Part shown: positions 42,245 to 50,027 of the stretch, one piece after another
Position numbering within the stretch: the stretch's first letter is position 1
How the letters are laid out: each line of letters starts with the position of its first letter
Assembly (NCBI RefSeq): GCF_000373565.1
Contig: NZ_KB891850.1
Coordinates: forward strand, 1-64,000
From: Streptomyces sp. HmicA12
GTDB taxonomy: Bacteria; Actinomycetota; Actinomycetes; Streptomycetales; Streptomycetaceae
DNA length: 64,000 nucleotides
Reading direction: 5' to 3'
Program-made: the position numbers and the translations under genes
Notes under the pieces: generated by a model
The model's database searches: none
Seen by the model: the letters and a program-made list of their open reading frames with translations, nothing else
Told to the model about the DNA's origin: nothing

Positions 42245-42613
42245 GTGCAACTCGAAGCGCACGCCCCGTCCGTACCGCCTTCAGAACCTCTTCCCCCGCC
42301 CGTCCCCACGGAGGACTCCACCTTGAACCCGCTGACTGCGCTCACCGCGCTCGACGACGCCATCGAGAACCTCGGCGTGCCCGTCCCCTGCCGTGCCTAC
42401 GACCCCGAGGTCTTCTTCGCGGAGTCGCCGGCGGATGTCGAGTACGCCAAGTCCCTCTGCCGTACCTGCCCGCTGGTCGAGGCCTGCCTCGCCGGTGCCA
42501 AGGAGCGGCGTGAGCCGTGGGGCGTTTGGGGTGGCGAGCTGTTCGTCCAGGGAGTTGTCGTGGCCCGCAAGCGGCCGCGTGGCCGCCCGCGCAAGAACCC
42601 GGTCGCGGCATGA
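42245..42613 (+). CDS. wblC: WhiB7-type antibiotic-stress regulator WblC
   Basis: A 122-residue WhiB-family iron-sulfur transcription factor. The four cluster cysteines are in PCRAYDP (near residue 49) and LCRTCPLVEAC (72, 75, 81). The sigma-contact turn is EPWGVWGGE, and the C-terminal AT-hook is RGRPRKN, which marks the WhiB7/WblC subgroup. These proteins bind SigA/HrdB and activate resistance genes when translation is inhibited. GTG at 42245 follows GAGGAAG. Regulation is unusually clear: an AT-rich promoter, leader ORF and attenuator lie upstream. The stop overlaps the next start (ATGA), so the downstream gene is coupled. Confidence 0.95.
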   Translation: MQLEAHAPSVPPSEPLPPPVPTEDSTLNPLTALTALDDAIENLGVPVPCRAYDPEVFFAESPADVEYAKSLCRTCPLVEACLAGAKERREPWGVWGGELFVQGVVVARKRPRGRPRKNPVAA

Positions 42614-42933
42614 ACACCCCTGGAACGATCGACCGCCCCCTGACGCACGACCCCAAGAAGCAGGCCTCGATGAAGCCGTCCACGAGCGAGCCCGCCGGCT
42701 CCGTGACCTCAGACTTTTCTACATCCGACGCGAACGACTCGCGTCAGAACAGGACCCGACAGATGCAACTCATCCCAGAAGCCCTGGCTCGTGCGCATAT
42801 GCACGAGCGGCTGCGTGAGGCCGACGTCGAACGCCAGGCCATGCGCCTGGTGATCGCCCGTCGGATGCAGCGTCGCGCCGAGCGCGCGTCGCTGCGCGCC
42901 CGCCGCGCGCTCGCCATGGCCGTCATGCAGTAA
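42610..42933 (+). CDS. Small basic protein translationally coupled to wblC, 107 aa
   Basis: A 107-residue protein whose ATG overlaps the wblC stop (ATGA at 42610-42613). The first 50 residues are Ser/Thr/Asp-rich and disordered. The rest is a basic, probably single long helix (ARAHMHERLREADVERQAMR through RRAERASLRARRALAMAV). No family name is known to me. Coupling implies it is made only when wblC is induced, so it may help WblC or antibiotic tolerance. A hairpin follows. Confidence 0.8.
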   Translation: MNTPGTIDRPLTHDPKKQASMKPSTSEPAGSVTSDFSTSDANDSRQNRTRQMQLIPEALARAHMHERLREADVERQAMRLVIARRMQRRAERASLRARRALAMAVMQ

Positions 42934-42960
42934 TCCAGTACGCAGCACTCAGCTGTTCAC

Positions 42961-42993
42961 GCGGGGGTCGGTCCGGATCGGGCCGGCCCCCGC
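42961..42993 (+). terminator. Hairpin after the wblC operon
   Basis: GCGGGGGTCGG (42961-42971) pairs with CCGGCCCCCGC (42983-42993) with one G-U pair, closing the wblC and 107-aa gene transcript. Confidence 0.7.
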
Positions 42994-43041
42994 GGTGCGT
43001 TGGACCGGGCGATCACCGGCGCACGGAGTTATCGTCGCCGG

Positions 43042-43245
43042 GTGACGTCTCGTCCTGGCGGGGACTCCGCGCAGCCATCGGATCGGCCGGCCCTCGTGTG
43101 TGCCCGGTGCGGCACGACCGTCCAAGACCTGCCGTTGACCTGGACGTGCTCCGTCGAGGGCGGCGTGCGACGCTACTTCTGCGACACCTGCGCCCGGGAG
43201 AACATCAGGGCCATCGAGGGGCGGCTCGACTCCGACTGGTGGTGA
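43042..43245 (+). CDS. Small zinc-ribbon protein, 67 aa
   Basis: A 67-residue protein with CARC near residue 20 and CDTC near residue 47, a compact zinc ribbon (LVCARCGTTVQDLPLTWTCSVEGG...YFCDTCARENIR). The GTG at 43042 lies in a GTCGCCGGGTG context with little ribosome-binding site. Its TGA abuts the TCA (reverse stop) of the ABC1-kinase gene, so the two convergent genes end back to back in TGATCA with no space for a terminator. Function unknown. Confidence 0.75.
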   Translation: MTSRPGGDSAQPSDRPALVCARCGTTVQDLPLTWTCSVEGGVRRYFCDTCARENIRAIEGRLDSDWW

Positions 43246-44634
43246 TCAGGCCTCGGCGGCCGGTGGCTGCTGCGCCCCCACCTCGGACACGTCCTCCTCG
43301 TACTCGTACTCCTCGGGCAGGAATCCCGGTACCCACGCCTCCAGTTCGTCCCTCAGTCGTACCGTGGCGCCCAGCTGGCACAGCACGCCGATCGTGCTGA
43401 GCGTCACCCGGTGGATCAGCAGGTACGCCGGGGGCAGGTTGAGCTGCTTGCCCAGTTGGTGGGCGGGGGAGCGGGGGTCGGCGATCCGTGCTGCCTGGTT
43501 GCGCATCCAGGAGCGGGTGAAGGTGAACTCCTCGACCTGGGCCGGCTCGATGATCGGCAGCAAGTAGTCGAGCACCGCGTCCGGTTCGAGCTCGATCGAC
43601 TCCTTGACGAAGCCCTCCTCGCGCAGCAGCTCGTAGACCGCGCTCGCCTCGCCGTCCAGCGTCATCCGCAGGGAGTCGCCGATCGGCTCGGGCAGTCCGC
43701 CCGGGAGGCGGTCCACGGTGCCGAAGTCCAGCACGCCGAGACGCCAGCCACCCTTGTCGTCGGGCAGCAGCCGGAAGTTCCCGGGGTGCGGGTCCGCGTG
43801 CAGAAGCCCCGTACGCGCGGGTCCGGAGAACAGGAAGCGGGCCAGCAACTGACCGGCGCGGTCGCGCTGTTCCCTGTTGCCGTCGTTGATGATCTCGGCG
43901 AGCGGTATCCCGTCGATCCATTCCGTCACGAGGACCTGGTCGCACTGGTGCACCACGCGCGGCACCACGACATCGGGGTCGTCGTCGAACTCCTCCGCGT
44001 GCGTCTGCTGTGCCTGCGCTTCCAGCGCGTAGTCCAACTCCTCCGAGACGCGGTCGCGCAGTTCGGCGATGAGCGGCTTGATGTCCATCCCCGGGATCAG
44101 TGGCCCCAACAGGCGGGCGAAGCGGCCCAGTTGATTCAGGTCCGAGAGCAACGCGTCGCCCGCGCCCGGATACTGGACCTTCACGGCGACCTCCCGGCCG
44201 TCGCGCCACACCGCGCGGTGCACCTGGCCTATCGACGCCGCGGCCGACGGCTTCTCCTCGAACTCCAGGAACAGCTCGCGCCACTGCTCCCCGAGTCGCT
44301 GTTCGAGGACCGTGTGCACGGTGCGGGTCGGCATCGGAGGCGCAGCCTCCTGGAGCTTGGTCAGAGCGGCGCGATAGGGGCCCGCCACCTCCTCCGGCAG
44401 GGCGGACTCGAAGACGGACAGCGCCTGCCCGAACTTCATGGCCCCGCCCTTGAGTTCGCCGAGCACTTTGAACAGCTGCTCCGCCGTGCGCTGTTGCAAC
44501 TCGCGGCCGACGATCTCGGCGGACTTGCCGCCGATGCGCTTGCCGATGCCCCAGGTCGCACGTCCCGCGAAGCCGATGGGCAGTGCGGCCAGCTTGGCGG
44601 TACGGGTAACCGCCTTCCGGGGAAGATCAGACAT
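43246..44634 (-). CDS. ABC1/UbiB-family atypical kinase
   Basis: A 462-residue protein of the ABC1/ADCK/UbiB family. Motifs are the family signature AMKFGQALS (K-x-G-Q type, about residues 65-73), AAASIGQVHRA (A-rich loop, about 135), VAVKVQYPG (ATP Lys, about 152), EELDYALEAQ (Glu), HADPHPGNFRLLP (catalytic loop, about 285) and LDFGTV (DFG). UbiB-type proteins support quinone or lipid metabolism through atypical ATPase/kinase activity; in streptomycetes the target would be menaquinone or another prenyl lipid (inference). The ATG at 44634 has GGAGGGG 3 bases upstream. The ThiF-like gene lies upstream on the same strand. Confidence 0.9.
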   Translation of the reverse strand: MSDLPRKAVTRTAKLAALPIGFAGRATWGIGKRIGGKSAEIVGRELQQRTAEQLFKVLGELKGGAMKFGQALSVFESALPEEVAGPYRAALTKLQEAAPPMPTRTVHTVLEQRLGEQWRELFLEFEEKPSAAASIGQVHRAVWRDGREVAVKVQYPGAGDALLSDLNQLGRFARLLGPLIPGMDIKPLIAELRDRVSEELDYALEAQAQQTHAEEFDDDPDVVVPRVVHQCDQVLVTEWIDGIPLAEIINDGNREQRDRAGQLLARFLFSGPARTGLLHADPHPGNFRLLPDDKGGWRLGVLDFGTVDRLPGGLPEPIGDSLRMTLDGEASAVYELLREEGFVKESIELEPDAVLDYLLPIIEPAQVEEFTFTRSWMRNQAARIADPRSPAHQLGKQLNLPPAYLLIHRVTLSTIGVLCQLGATVRLRDELEAWVPGFLPEEYEYEEDVSEVGAQQPPAAEA

Positions 44635-44701
44635 ACACCCCTCCAAGTGCCGGACAGCCGTGCCGCGCATGTCCAGGCGTCGTGGCGCCGTCGGCCATTG
44701 C

Positions 44702-45865
44702 CTACCCCGCCATTGTGTCGTGCGGCTCTTCCTCCACGGGGGTCTCCTGCCCGTTACCTCCCTCACCCGCACCGCACGGGCACTCCGAATGCGGCCATAC
44801 CGGCCGCGCGTGCCAGTCCAGCCCGGGCGCGGACGCCTCCCACCGCGCTCCGGTGCTCGACGGCAACTCGCCGTCCAGGAAGGCCAGCGCATGAGCTGCG
44901 GCAAGCCCCGCCACGGCGGTGGCGAGCGCCACGTCGCAGGCCTGCACCTGACGCGCGGTGCGGCCCGAACCCCACTGGGCCAGCAACCGCGGCCAGGTGG
45001 GGTCGCGATCGGTACGTCCGAGCAGCAGACAGTGCGCGCAGCCCGTGCCACCGGGCAGGACCAGAGGCCCCACCACTCCCGTGGCCTCGACCACACCCGC
45101 GTACAGATGAGGGATGCCCGCCGCCATCAGGTCCTCGACGGCGGACGGGTCGGGGGAGCGGACCGCGAGGCCGTCCCGCGGCGCGACGATCACCAGCGAG
45201 AGCGCGGGCTCACCCTGCTCAGGATCCGTCAGGCGCGAGGCCGACCTGCGGCGGTCCGGGCGCGGTGGCCGGAGCGGGGCCACGGCACGCACCACCCGCC
45301 GTGCCGACACCTCTCGGCGCTCGCCCACCGCCTCCGTCGGCTGGCCGCCGGGCGCCACGTCCCACGGCGCGACGCAGCCGCCGTCACGGACGTCGACGTG
45401 GCCGACGCCCGCCGCCGCGAGGACCGAGGCGATGACCGCACCCACCCGTCCGGCCCCGCGCACCTGTACCCGCATGGCGTGCCGCGCCGTCAATCTCTTC
45501 ATGCCTTCGCCCGGCTCGGACGTGGTGACCGTCAGCGCGGCGTGGTCGGGGCGGAGCCGGTCCATCACCTCGGTGCGCCGACGCAGGGTGTCGGCGCCCG
45601 GGCCGCCGCCCGTCGCGTCGTCGAGCAGCCCCGCGTCGGCCAGCCGGTCGAGGAGCGCGTCCACATGGCCGTCGGGCAGACCCATCCGCCTGGCCTCGTC
45701 GCGCAACAGGGGCACGCCCCGTGTTCCGTCGAGCAGGGTCAGGAAGCTTCCCGTGGCCGTGTCGACCGGGCCGAGCACCACCGCGTGTGCCGGCGTCACG
45801 CCGAACTGGACCGTGTTCAGGTCGTGCCAGCCGCGCCGCAGCGCAGGCTTGAGGAGCGGATGCAT
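44702..45865 (-). CDS. ThiF-family adenylyltransferase-like protein (cyclodehydratase-N-like)
   Basis: A 387-residue protein. The N-terminal 130 residues resemble the peptide-clasp region of TOMM cyclodehydratase partner proteins (MHPLLKPALRRGWHDLNTVQFG). A ThiF/E1-like domain follows, with the nucleotide loop VRGAGRVGAVIASVLAAAGVGHVDVRD (about residues 135-160), the DPS segment and zinc-type cysteines CAHC near 290 and CPC near the C-terminus. No TOMM precursor or YcaO gene is present here. It lies just upstream of the ABC1-kinase gene, same strand. The ATG at 45865 was chosen because the longer frame is arginine-rich and unsupported. Confidence 0.75.
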   Translation of the reverse strand: MHPLLKPALRRGWHDLNTVQFGVTPAHAVVLGPVDTATGSFLTLLDGTRGVPLLRDEARRMGLPDGHVDALLDRLADAGLLDDATGGGPGADTLRRRTEVMDRLRPDHAALTVTTSEPGEGMKRLTARHAMRVQVRGAGRVGAVIASVLAAAGVGHVDVRDGGCVAPWDVAPGGQPTEAVGERREVSARRVVRAVAPLRPPRPDRRRSASRLTDPEQGEPALSLVIVAPRDGLAVRSPDPSAVEDLMAAGIPHLYAGVVEATGVVGPLVLPGGTGCAHCLLLGRTDRDPTWPRLLAQWGSGRTARQVQACDVALATAVAGLAAAHALAFLDGELPSSTGARWEASAPGLDWHARPVWPHSECPCGAGEGGNGQETPVEEEPHDTMAG

Positions 45866-46074
45866 GACTGTCCCCCGTGCTGTGTACCCGCCGATGGGGC
45901 GGGTGCCGTTCGCGTCGATCGAGGGCCAGCATGCCCGCCCGATCGGCGAGCGTGCCGACGGTTGTCCACAGGCGGTGGGTGATAGTCGTACCAATGGAAC
46001 GACGGTGGCGCGGCAGCACACCGAAGAGTTCCGGAGGCGGGACTTCCGCCCTGTACAGCGGGTAACGTCGGGGC

Positions 46075-46671
46075 GTGCCCGCCGACCCACTGCACCGTGC
46101 CACGACCGCGCAGCGCAGCACGACGAAACCGCCGCCAGGCGGCCTTGGGGCGAGCGCGGTCGAGGTCCGCAGAAGCTCCCGGCGGCGCAGGACGGTCTCC
46201 GCCTACCGCGAGGGCGATCGCACCGTGGTCCTCATCCCGGCCCGGATGTCGGAGGCCGAGGAGAAGCGCTGGGTCGGTGTCATGCTCGACAAGCTCGCGG
46301 CGCAGGAGAGCAAGCGCGTCCTCGGGGACGCCGAGCTGGCCGAGCGCGCCGAGCAACTCTCCGAGCAGTACCTCGACGGCAAGGCCCGCCCCGCGTCCGT
46401 TCGCTGGGTCACGAACCAGAACACCCGATGGGGTTCCTGCACCCCCGCCGAGGGCAGCATCCGCCTCTCGCACCGCCTGCAGGGCATGCCCGAGTACGTC
46501 ATCGACTACGTGCTGATCCACGAGCTCGCGCATCTGCTGGTGCCCGGTCACGGGCCGCGCTTCTGGCGGCTGCTGGAGGCGTATCCGCGTACCGAGCGGG
46601 CGCGTGGCTACCTCGAAGGTGTGGTGGCCGCGGACCGGCTGCCGCACCTGCCGGCCGCGCGCGGCGACTGA
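46075..46671 (+). CDS. YgjP/M48-type metallopeptidase (DUF45)
   Basis: A 198-residue protein of the YgjP-like metallopeptidase family. It holds the zinc motif HELAHLLVPGHGPRFW (HExxH with a third His, about residues 149-165), preceded by the family block RWVTNQNTRWGSCTPAEGSIRLSHRL (W-G-S-C, about 107-133). It is a cytosolic putative zinc peptidase with unknown substrate. The GTG at 46075 is the first start; the true start may be downstream, because residues 1-30 are low complexity. It is divergent from the ThiF-like gene across 209 bases. Confidence 0.85.
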   Translation: MPADPLHRATTAQRSTTKPPPGGLGASAVEVRRSSRRRRTVSAYREGDRTVVLIPARMSEAEEKRWVGVMLDKLAAQESKRVLGDAELAERAEQLSEQYLDGKARPASVRWVTNQNTRWGSCTPAEGSIRLSHRLQGMPEYVIDYVLIHELAHLLVPGHGPRFWRLLEAYPRTERARGYLEGVVAADRLPHLPAARGD

Positions 46672-46803
46672 CCGCGGGCCTGAGGCTCAGGGGACTTCCG
46701 GGACGGTTCTGTACCAGGGCTGTACCGACATGTCCCACTCCCGGGGTTTGCAGTTAGCCTGGCGCGACGCAATCACCATCGGGATGGGGGACGGTCGTTA
46801 CGC

Positions 46804-48459
46804 ATGGCCAGGGAATTCCAACGCGGCCACAAGGCCAAGATCAGTGACCTCACCGCGGGGACGGATCTGTACGTAGGCGTACAGATCACCGGTCCCGGGC
46901 TGACCTTCGACATCAGTTGCTTCGGCCTCGACGCCGAGGAACGGCTCTCCGACGACCGTTACTTCGTCTTCTTCAACCAGCCGAAGACCCCCGAGGAATC
47001 CGTCCAATTGCTGGGCGCACAGGCCGGTGACACCGAGTCCTTCCGTGTCACGCTCGACAAGATCCCCGCGAACATCCACAAGCTGTCGTTCACCGCGACC
47101 GTCGACGGCGCGGGACAGATGTCGCAGGTGGCCCCCGGTTACATCCGGATCGTCGCCGGTGGTGAGGAGGTCGTCCGGTACTCCTTCAACGGCAGCGAGT
47201 TCTCCACCGAACGTGCCGTGATGCTGGGCGACTTCTACCTGAAGGACGTCTGGCGTTTCGCGGCCGTCGGACAGGGCTTCGACGGTGGCCTGGACGCGCT
47301 GCTCAAGAACTTCGGCGGTGAGGTCGCCGAGGAGGAGCCCGCCGCCGCGCCGCAGCAGACCGCGAGTCCCGGATTCGCGCCGCCCGCACAGGCCTCGGCG
47401 CCGCCCGCCTTCGGTGCGCCCGCACCTTCCGCGCCCCCGCCGCCCCCCGCTCCCGCGCCGGCCCCGGCACCGCAGAACTTCGCGCCGCCGCAGAGCCCCA
47501 CACCGCCGCCCGCACCCACCCCGGCCGCGCCTGCGATCCACGCGGCCCCGACCATCGCCGCGCCGCTGGCCACGCCGCCGGGCGCCGTGCCACCGCCGTC
47601 CGCCCCCAGCCCGTACGGGCAGCAGCAGCCGCAGCAGCCCCAGTTCGGGCAGGTCCCGGGCCAGGGCGGCGCGTCCCTGCCGCCCGGCTACGGCCAGCAG
47701 CCGCAGACGCCGCCCGCCCCGCAGGGCCACGGGCAGCCGCCCGCGGCCCCGTCCCCGTACGGCACGCCGCAAGGCGTCCCGCAGCAGGCGCCCGCGCCCG
47801 GCGTGACGGCCGCCCTGGAGAAGTACCGCGAGGCACCCACCGGGCAGCGCTGGACACCGCAGAACAAGAAGCTGATCCGCGTCGACCTCGGCGCCGGCGG
47901 CGATCAGGCCGTGCTCGCCCGGCAGGGCAGCATGGTGCTCTACCAGGGCAAGGTCGAATTCAGCTACAAGGGCGCCGGCTTCGCGGGCCGCATCGTGGGC
48001 AACGCCACCGGCCAGGAGATGCAGCTGATGCGCTGCACCGGCCGCGGCCAGGTGTTCTTCGCCGAAGAGGCCACCCACGTGCACCCCATCGAGCTCCAGG
48101 GCGACGCGCTCTGCGTCTCCTCCGAGAACGTGCTCGCCTTCGACGAGAGCCTCCAGTACGAGGTGCGCAGGATCGAGGGACACGGCATCCCGGGAGGTGC
48201 CCTGTTCGTGATGCAGTTCCAGGGCACGGGAACCGTCGTCGTGAAGACGCACGGCACCCCGGTCGTGCTGCCGGTGACGCCGACGACGTTCGCCGACTCC
48301 AACGCCGTCGTGGCCTGGTCCGCGGCCGCCCAGGCGATCGTCACCAGCCAGGTCCGCATGCGCCGCAACTCCTACCCGGGCCACAGCGGCGAAGGCGTGA
48401 ACCTGCAGTTCCGGGGCGCACCCGGCAACTTCATCGTCGTCCAGCCGTACGAGGTCTGA
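46804..48459 (+). CDS. TerD-AIM24 fusion protein
   Basis: A 551-residue protein. The N-terminal TerD domain (about 1-175) has the calcium-site type segments GTDLYVGVQI, FDISCFGLD and SFNGSEFSTERAVMLGDFYLKD. A Pro/Ala/Gln-rich linker (about 176-335) follows, then an AIM24 beta domain (about 340-551) starting RVDLGAGGDQAVLARQGSMVLYQGKVEF. TerD proteins act in tellurite and stress resistance; AIM24 domains are known from a mitochondrial inner-membrane biogenesis factor and from bacterial proteins of unclear role. ATG at 46804 follows GGGGGACGG. Two AIM24 genes follow on the same strand, suggesting a three-gene operon. Confidence 0.9.
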   Translation: MAREFQRGHKAKISDLTAGTDLYVGVQITGPGLTFDISCFGLDAEERLSDDRYFVFFNQPKTPEESVQLLGAQAGDTESFRVTLDKIPANIHKLSFTATVDGAGQMSQVAPGYIRIVAGGEEVVRYSFNGSEFSTERAVMLGDFYLKDVWRFAAVGQGFDGGLDALLKNFGGEVAEEEPAAAPQQTASPGFAPPAQASAPPAFGAPAPSAPPPPPAPAPAPAPQNFAPPQSPTPPPAPTPAAPAIHAAPTIAAPLATPPGAVPPPSAPSPYGQQQPQQPQFGQVPGQGGASLPPGYGQQPQTPPAPQGHGQPPAAPSPYGTPQGVPQQAPAPGVTAALEKYREAPTGQRWTPQNKKLIRVDLGAGGDQAVLARQGSMVLYQGKVEFSYKGAGFAGRIVGNATGQEMQLMRCTGRGQVFFAEEATHVHPIELQGDALCVSSENVLAFDESLQYEVRRIEGHGIPGGALFVMQFQGTGTVVVKTHGTPVVLPVTPTTFADSNAVVAWSAAAQAIVTSQVRMRRNSYPGHSGEGVNLQFRGAPGNFIVVQPYEV

Positions 48460-48470
48460 GGGAGCCCGTC

Positions 48471-49151
48471 ATGAACCAGCCACTCACGGGCTACGCCCCG
48501 ACCCCGATCGCCGCCCGCATGGAGAACCACGGCAGCAACATGCTGAAGGTCGCCATGCAGACCGGTAACGACCTCTTCGCGCGCGTGGGCTCGATGGTCG
48601 CCTACGAAGGCTTCGTCCAGTACGAGCCCAACCCGCCCGCCGTACGCCAGATCGCACGCGACTGGATCACGGGCGAGGGCGCGCCGTTGATGAAGGCCTC
48701 CGGAGACGGCCTGCTGTACCTCGCCGACTACGGCGCGGATGTCGTCGTCATCAACCTCGGCGGCGACTCCATCTCCGTCAACGGCACCAACCTGCTCGCC
48801 TTCGACGCGCACCTCCAGTGGGGCGTCGAGCGCGTGAAGGGCCTCGCCAAGTTCGCGGGCCAGGGCCTGTGGAACATCACGATCAGCGGCCAGGGCTTCG
48901 TCGCCCTGACCTCGCGCGGCACCCCGATCGTCGTCGACTGCGGTCGCGGCGAGGACGAGACGTACGTGGACCCGGACGCGCTCATCGCCTGGTCGCCGAA
49001 GCTCAAGGTCAAGGGCAAGCGCAGCTTCCGGGCCGGCTCGCTCATCGGGCGCGGCAGCGGCGAGGCCTACCAGATGGGCTTCTCCGGCGAGGGCATCGTC
49101 GTCGTACAGCCCAGCGAGGACAGCACCGACCGTCTCCGAGCCCGGGGCTGA
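48471..49151 (+). CDS. AIM24 family protein (second of three)
   Basis: A 226-residue stand-alone AIM24 domain protein. It contains MLKVAMQTGNDLFARVGSMVAYEGFVQYEP (about 20-49), the repeated G-x-G-x-x-Y/L beta-turn motifs GDGLLYLADYGADV and GQGLWNITISGQGFVALTSRGTP, and ends GFSGEGIVVVQPSED. It starts 11 bases after the TerD-AIM24 gene with GGAG 6 bases upstream of the ATG. It is clearly paralogous to the C-terminal domain of that fusion and to the next gene. Soluble, without signal or helices. Confidence 0.9.
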   Translation: MNQPLTGYAPTPIAARMENHGSNMLKVAMQTGNDLFARVGSMVAYEGFVQYEPNPPAVRQIARDWITGEGAPLMKASGDGLLYLADYGADVVVINLGGDSISVNGTNLLAFDAHLQWGVERVKGLAKFAGQGLWNITISGQGFVALTSRGTPIVVDCGRGEDETYVDPDALIAWSPKLKVKGKRSFRAGSLIGRGSGEAYQMGFSGEGIVVVQPSEDSTDRLRARG

Positions 49152-49168
49152 GGGGGGAACGAAACACC

Positions 49169-49924
49169 ATGCAGAGCCCGCTTTTCGCATACGCCGAGCA
49201 GCAGTCCCAGGAGCGCTACACGGTGCAGAACCCGCAGATGCTGCGGGTCGTCCTGGAAGGCCACGACGACATCGTCGCCCGTAAGGGCGCGATGGTCGCC
49301 TATCAGGGGCTCGTCGAGTTCGACGGCGAGTACCAGACCTCCGGGCAGCGGCGCGCACGCGCCACCACCGGCGAGGGTCTCAGCCTGATGCGCTGCCACG
49401 GCCAGGGCGTCGTCTATCTCGCGAACCTCGCCCAGTACATCCACGTAGTGGATGTCGAGCAGGACGGTCTGACCGTCGACAGCAGCTACGTGCTGGCGAT
49501 GGACTCCTCGCTGCACCATGAGGTCATCGCCGTGGACAGCCAGTTCGGCATCTCCGGCTCCGGCAAGTACCAGCTCAACATCACCGGCCGCGGCAAGGTC
49601 GCCCTGATGACGTCGGGCCAGCCGTTGATGATGCAGGTCACGCCCGACAAGTACGTCAACGCCGACGCGGACGCCATCGTCGCCTGGTCGACCAGGCTCC
49701 GGGTCCAGATGCAGGCCCAGACGCACTCCTCGGGCGTCTGGCGGCGTCGCGGCAACACCGGCGAGGGCTGGGAGCTCAGCTTCATGGGCAGCGGTTACGC
49801 GCTCGTCCAGCCCAGCGAGCTGCTGCCGCCGCAGAACGCGGCGATCGGCGGTGGCCTCGCCGCCCAGTACGGGATGGGGCAGCAGGGCGCCCGCGGCGCG
49901 AACCAGGGGAACGTCTGGAGCTAG
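49169..49924 (+). CDS. AIM24 family protein (third of three)
   Basis: A 251-residue AIM24 protein with LRVVLEGHDDIVARKGAMVAYQGLVEFDG (about 25-53), GQGVVYLANLAQYIHVV, GSGKYQLNITGRGKVALMTSGQP and GSGYALVQPSE. A Gly/Gln/Ala tail of about 35 residues follows. It starts 17 bases after the second AIM24 gene with AGGGGGGA upstream. Together the three may form a hetero-oligomeric beta-sheet assembly, analogous to TerD/stress modules; this is inference. A 42-bp perfect palindrome ends the operon. Confidence 0.9.
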   Translation: MQSPLFAYAEQQSQERYTVQNPQMLRVVLEGHDDIVARKGAMVAYQGLVEFDGEYQTSGQRRARATTGEGLSLMRCHGQGVVYLANLAQYIHVVDVEQDGLTVDSSYVLAMDSSLHHEVIAVDSQFGISGSGKYQLNITGRGKVALMTSGQPLMMQVTPDKYVNADADAIVAWSTRLRVQMQAQTHSSGVWRRRGNTGEGWELSFMGSGYALVQPSELLPPQNAAIGGGLAAQYGMGQQGARGANQGNVWS

Positions 49925-49950
49925 CCGCTCACGGCAACAGGCAGAAGACA

Positions 49951-49992
49951 ACGGGTAAGGGGCGGACACCATGGTGTCCGCCCCTTACCCGT
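49951..49992. terminator. Perfect 42-bp palindrome after the AIM24 operon
   Basis: The sequence ACGGGTAAGGGGCGGACACCA (49951-49971) is followed immediately by its exact reverse complement (49972-49992), a 21-bp stem with no unpaired centre. In practice the middle bases form the loop. It lies between the convergent AIM24 and NUDIX genes and should terminate both. Confidence 0.88.
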
Positions 49993-50027
49993 ACGTCCTC
50001 AAAGGCGCGTACGTCCTCAAAGGCGCG
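49992..50027. repeat. 18-bp tandem duplication at the NUDIX stop codon
   Basis: TACGTCCTCAAAGGCGCG occurs twice head to tail (49992-50009 and 50010-50027). The second copy contains the stop codon of the NUDIX gene; the first is a spare copy lying between the stop and the terminator. Confidence 0.85.
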
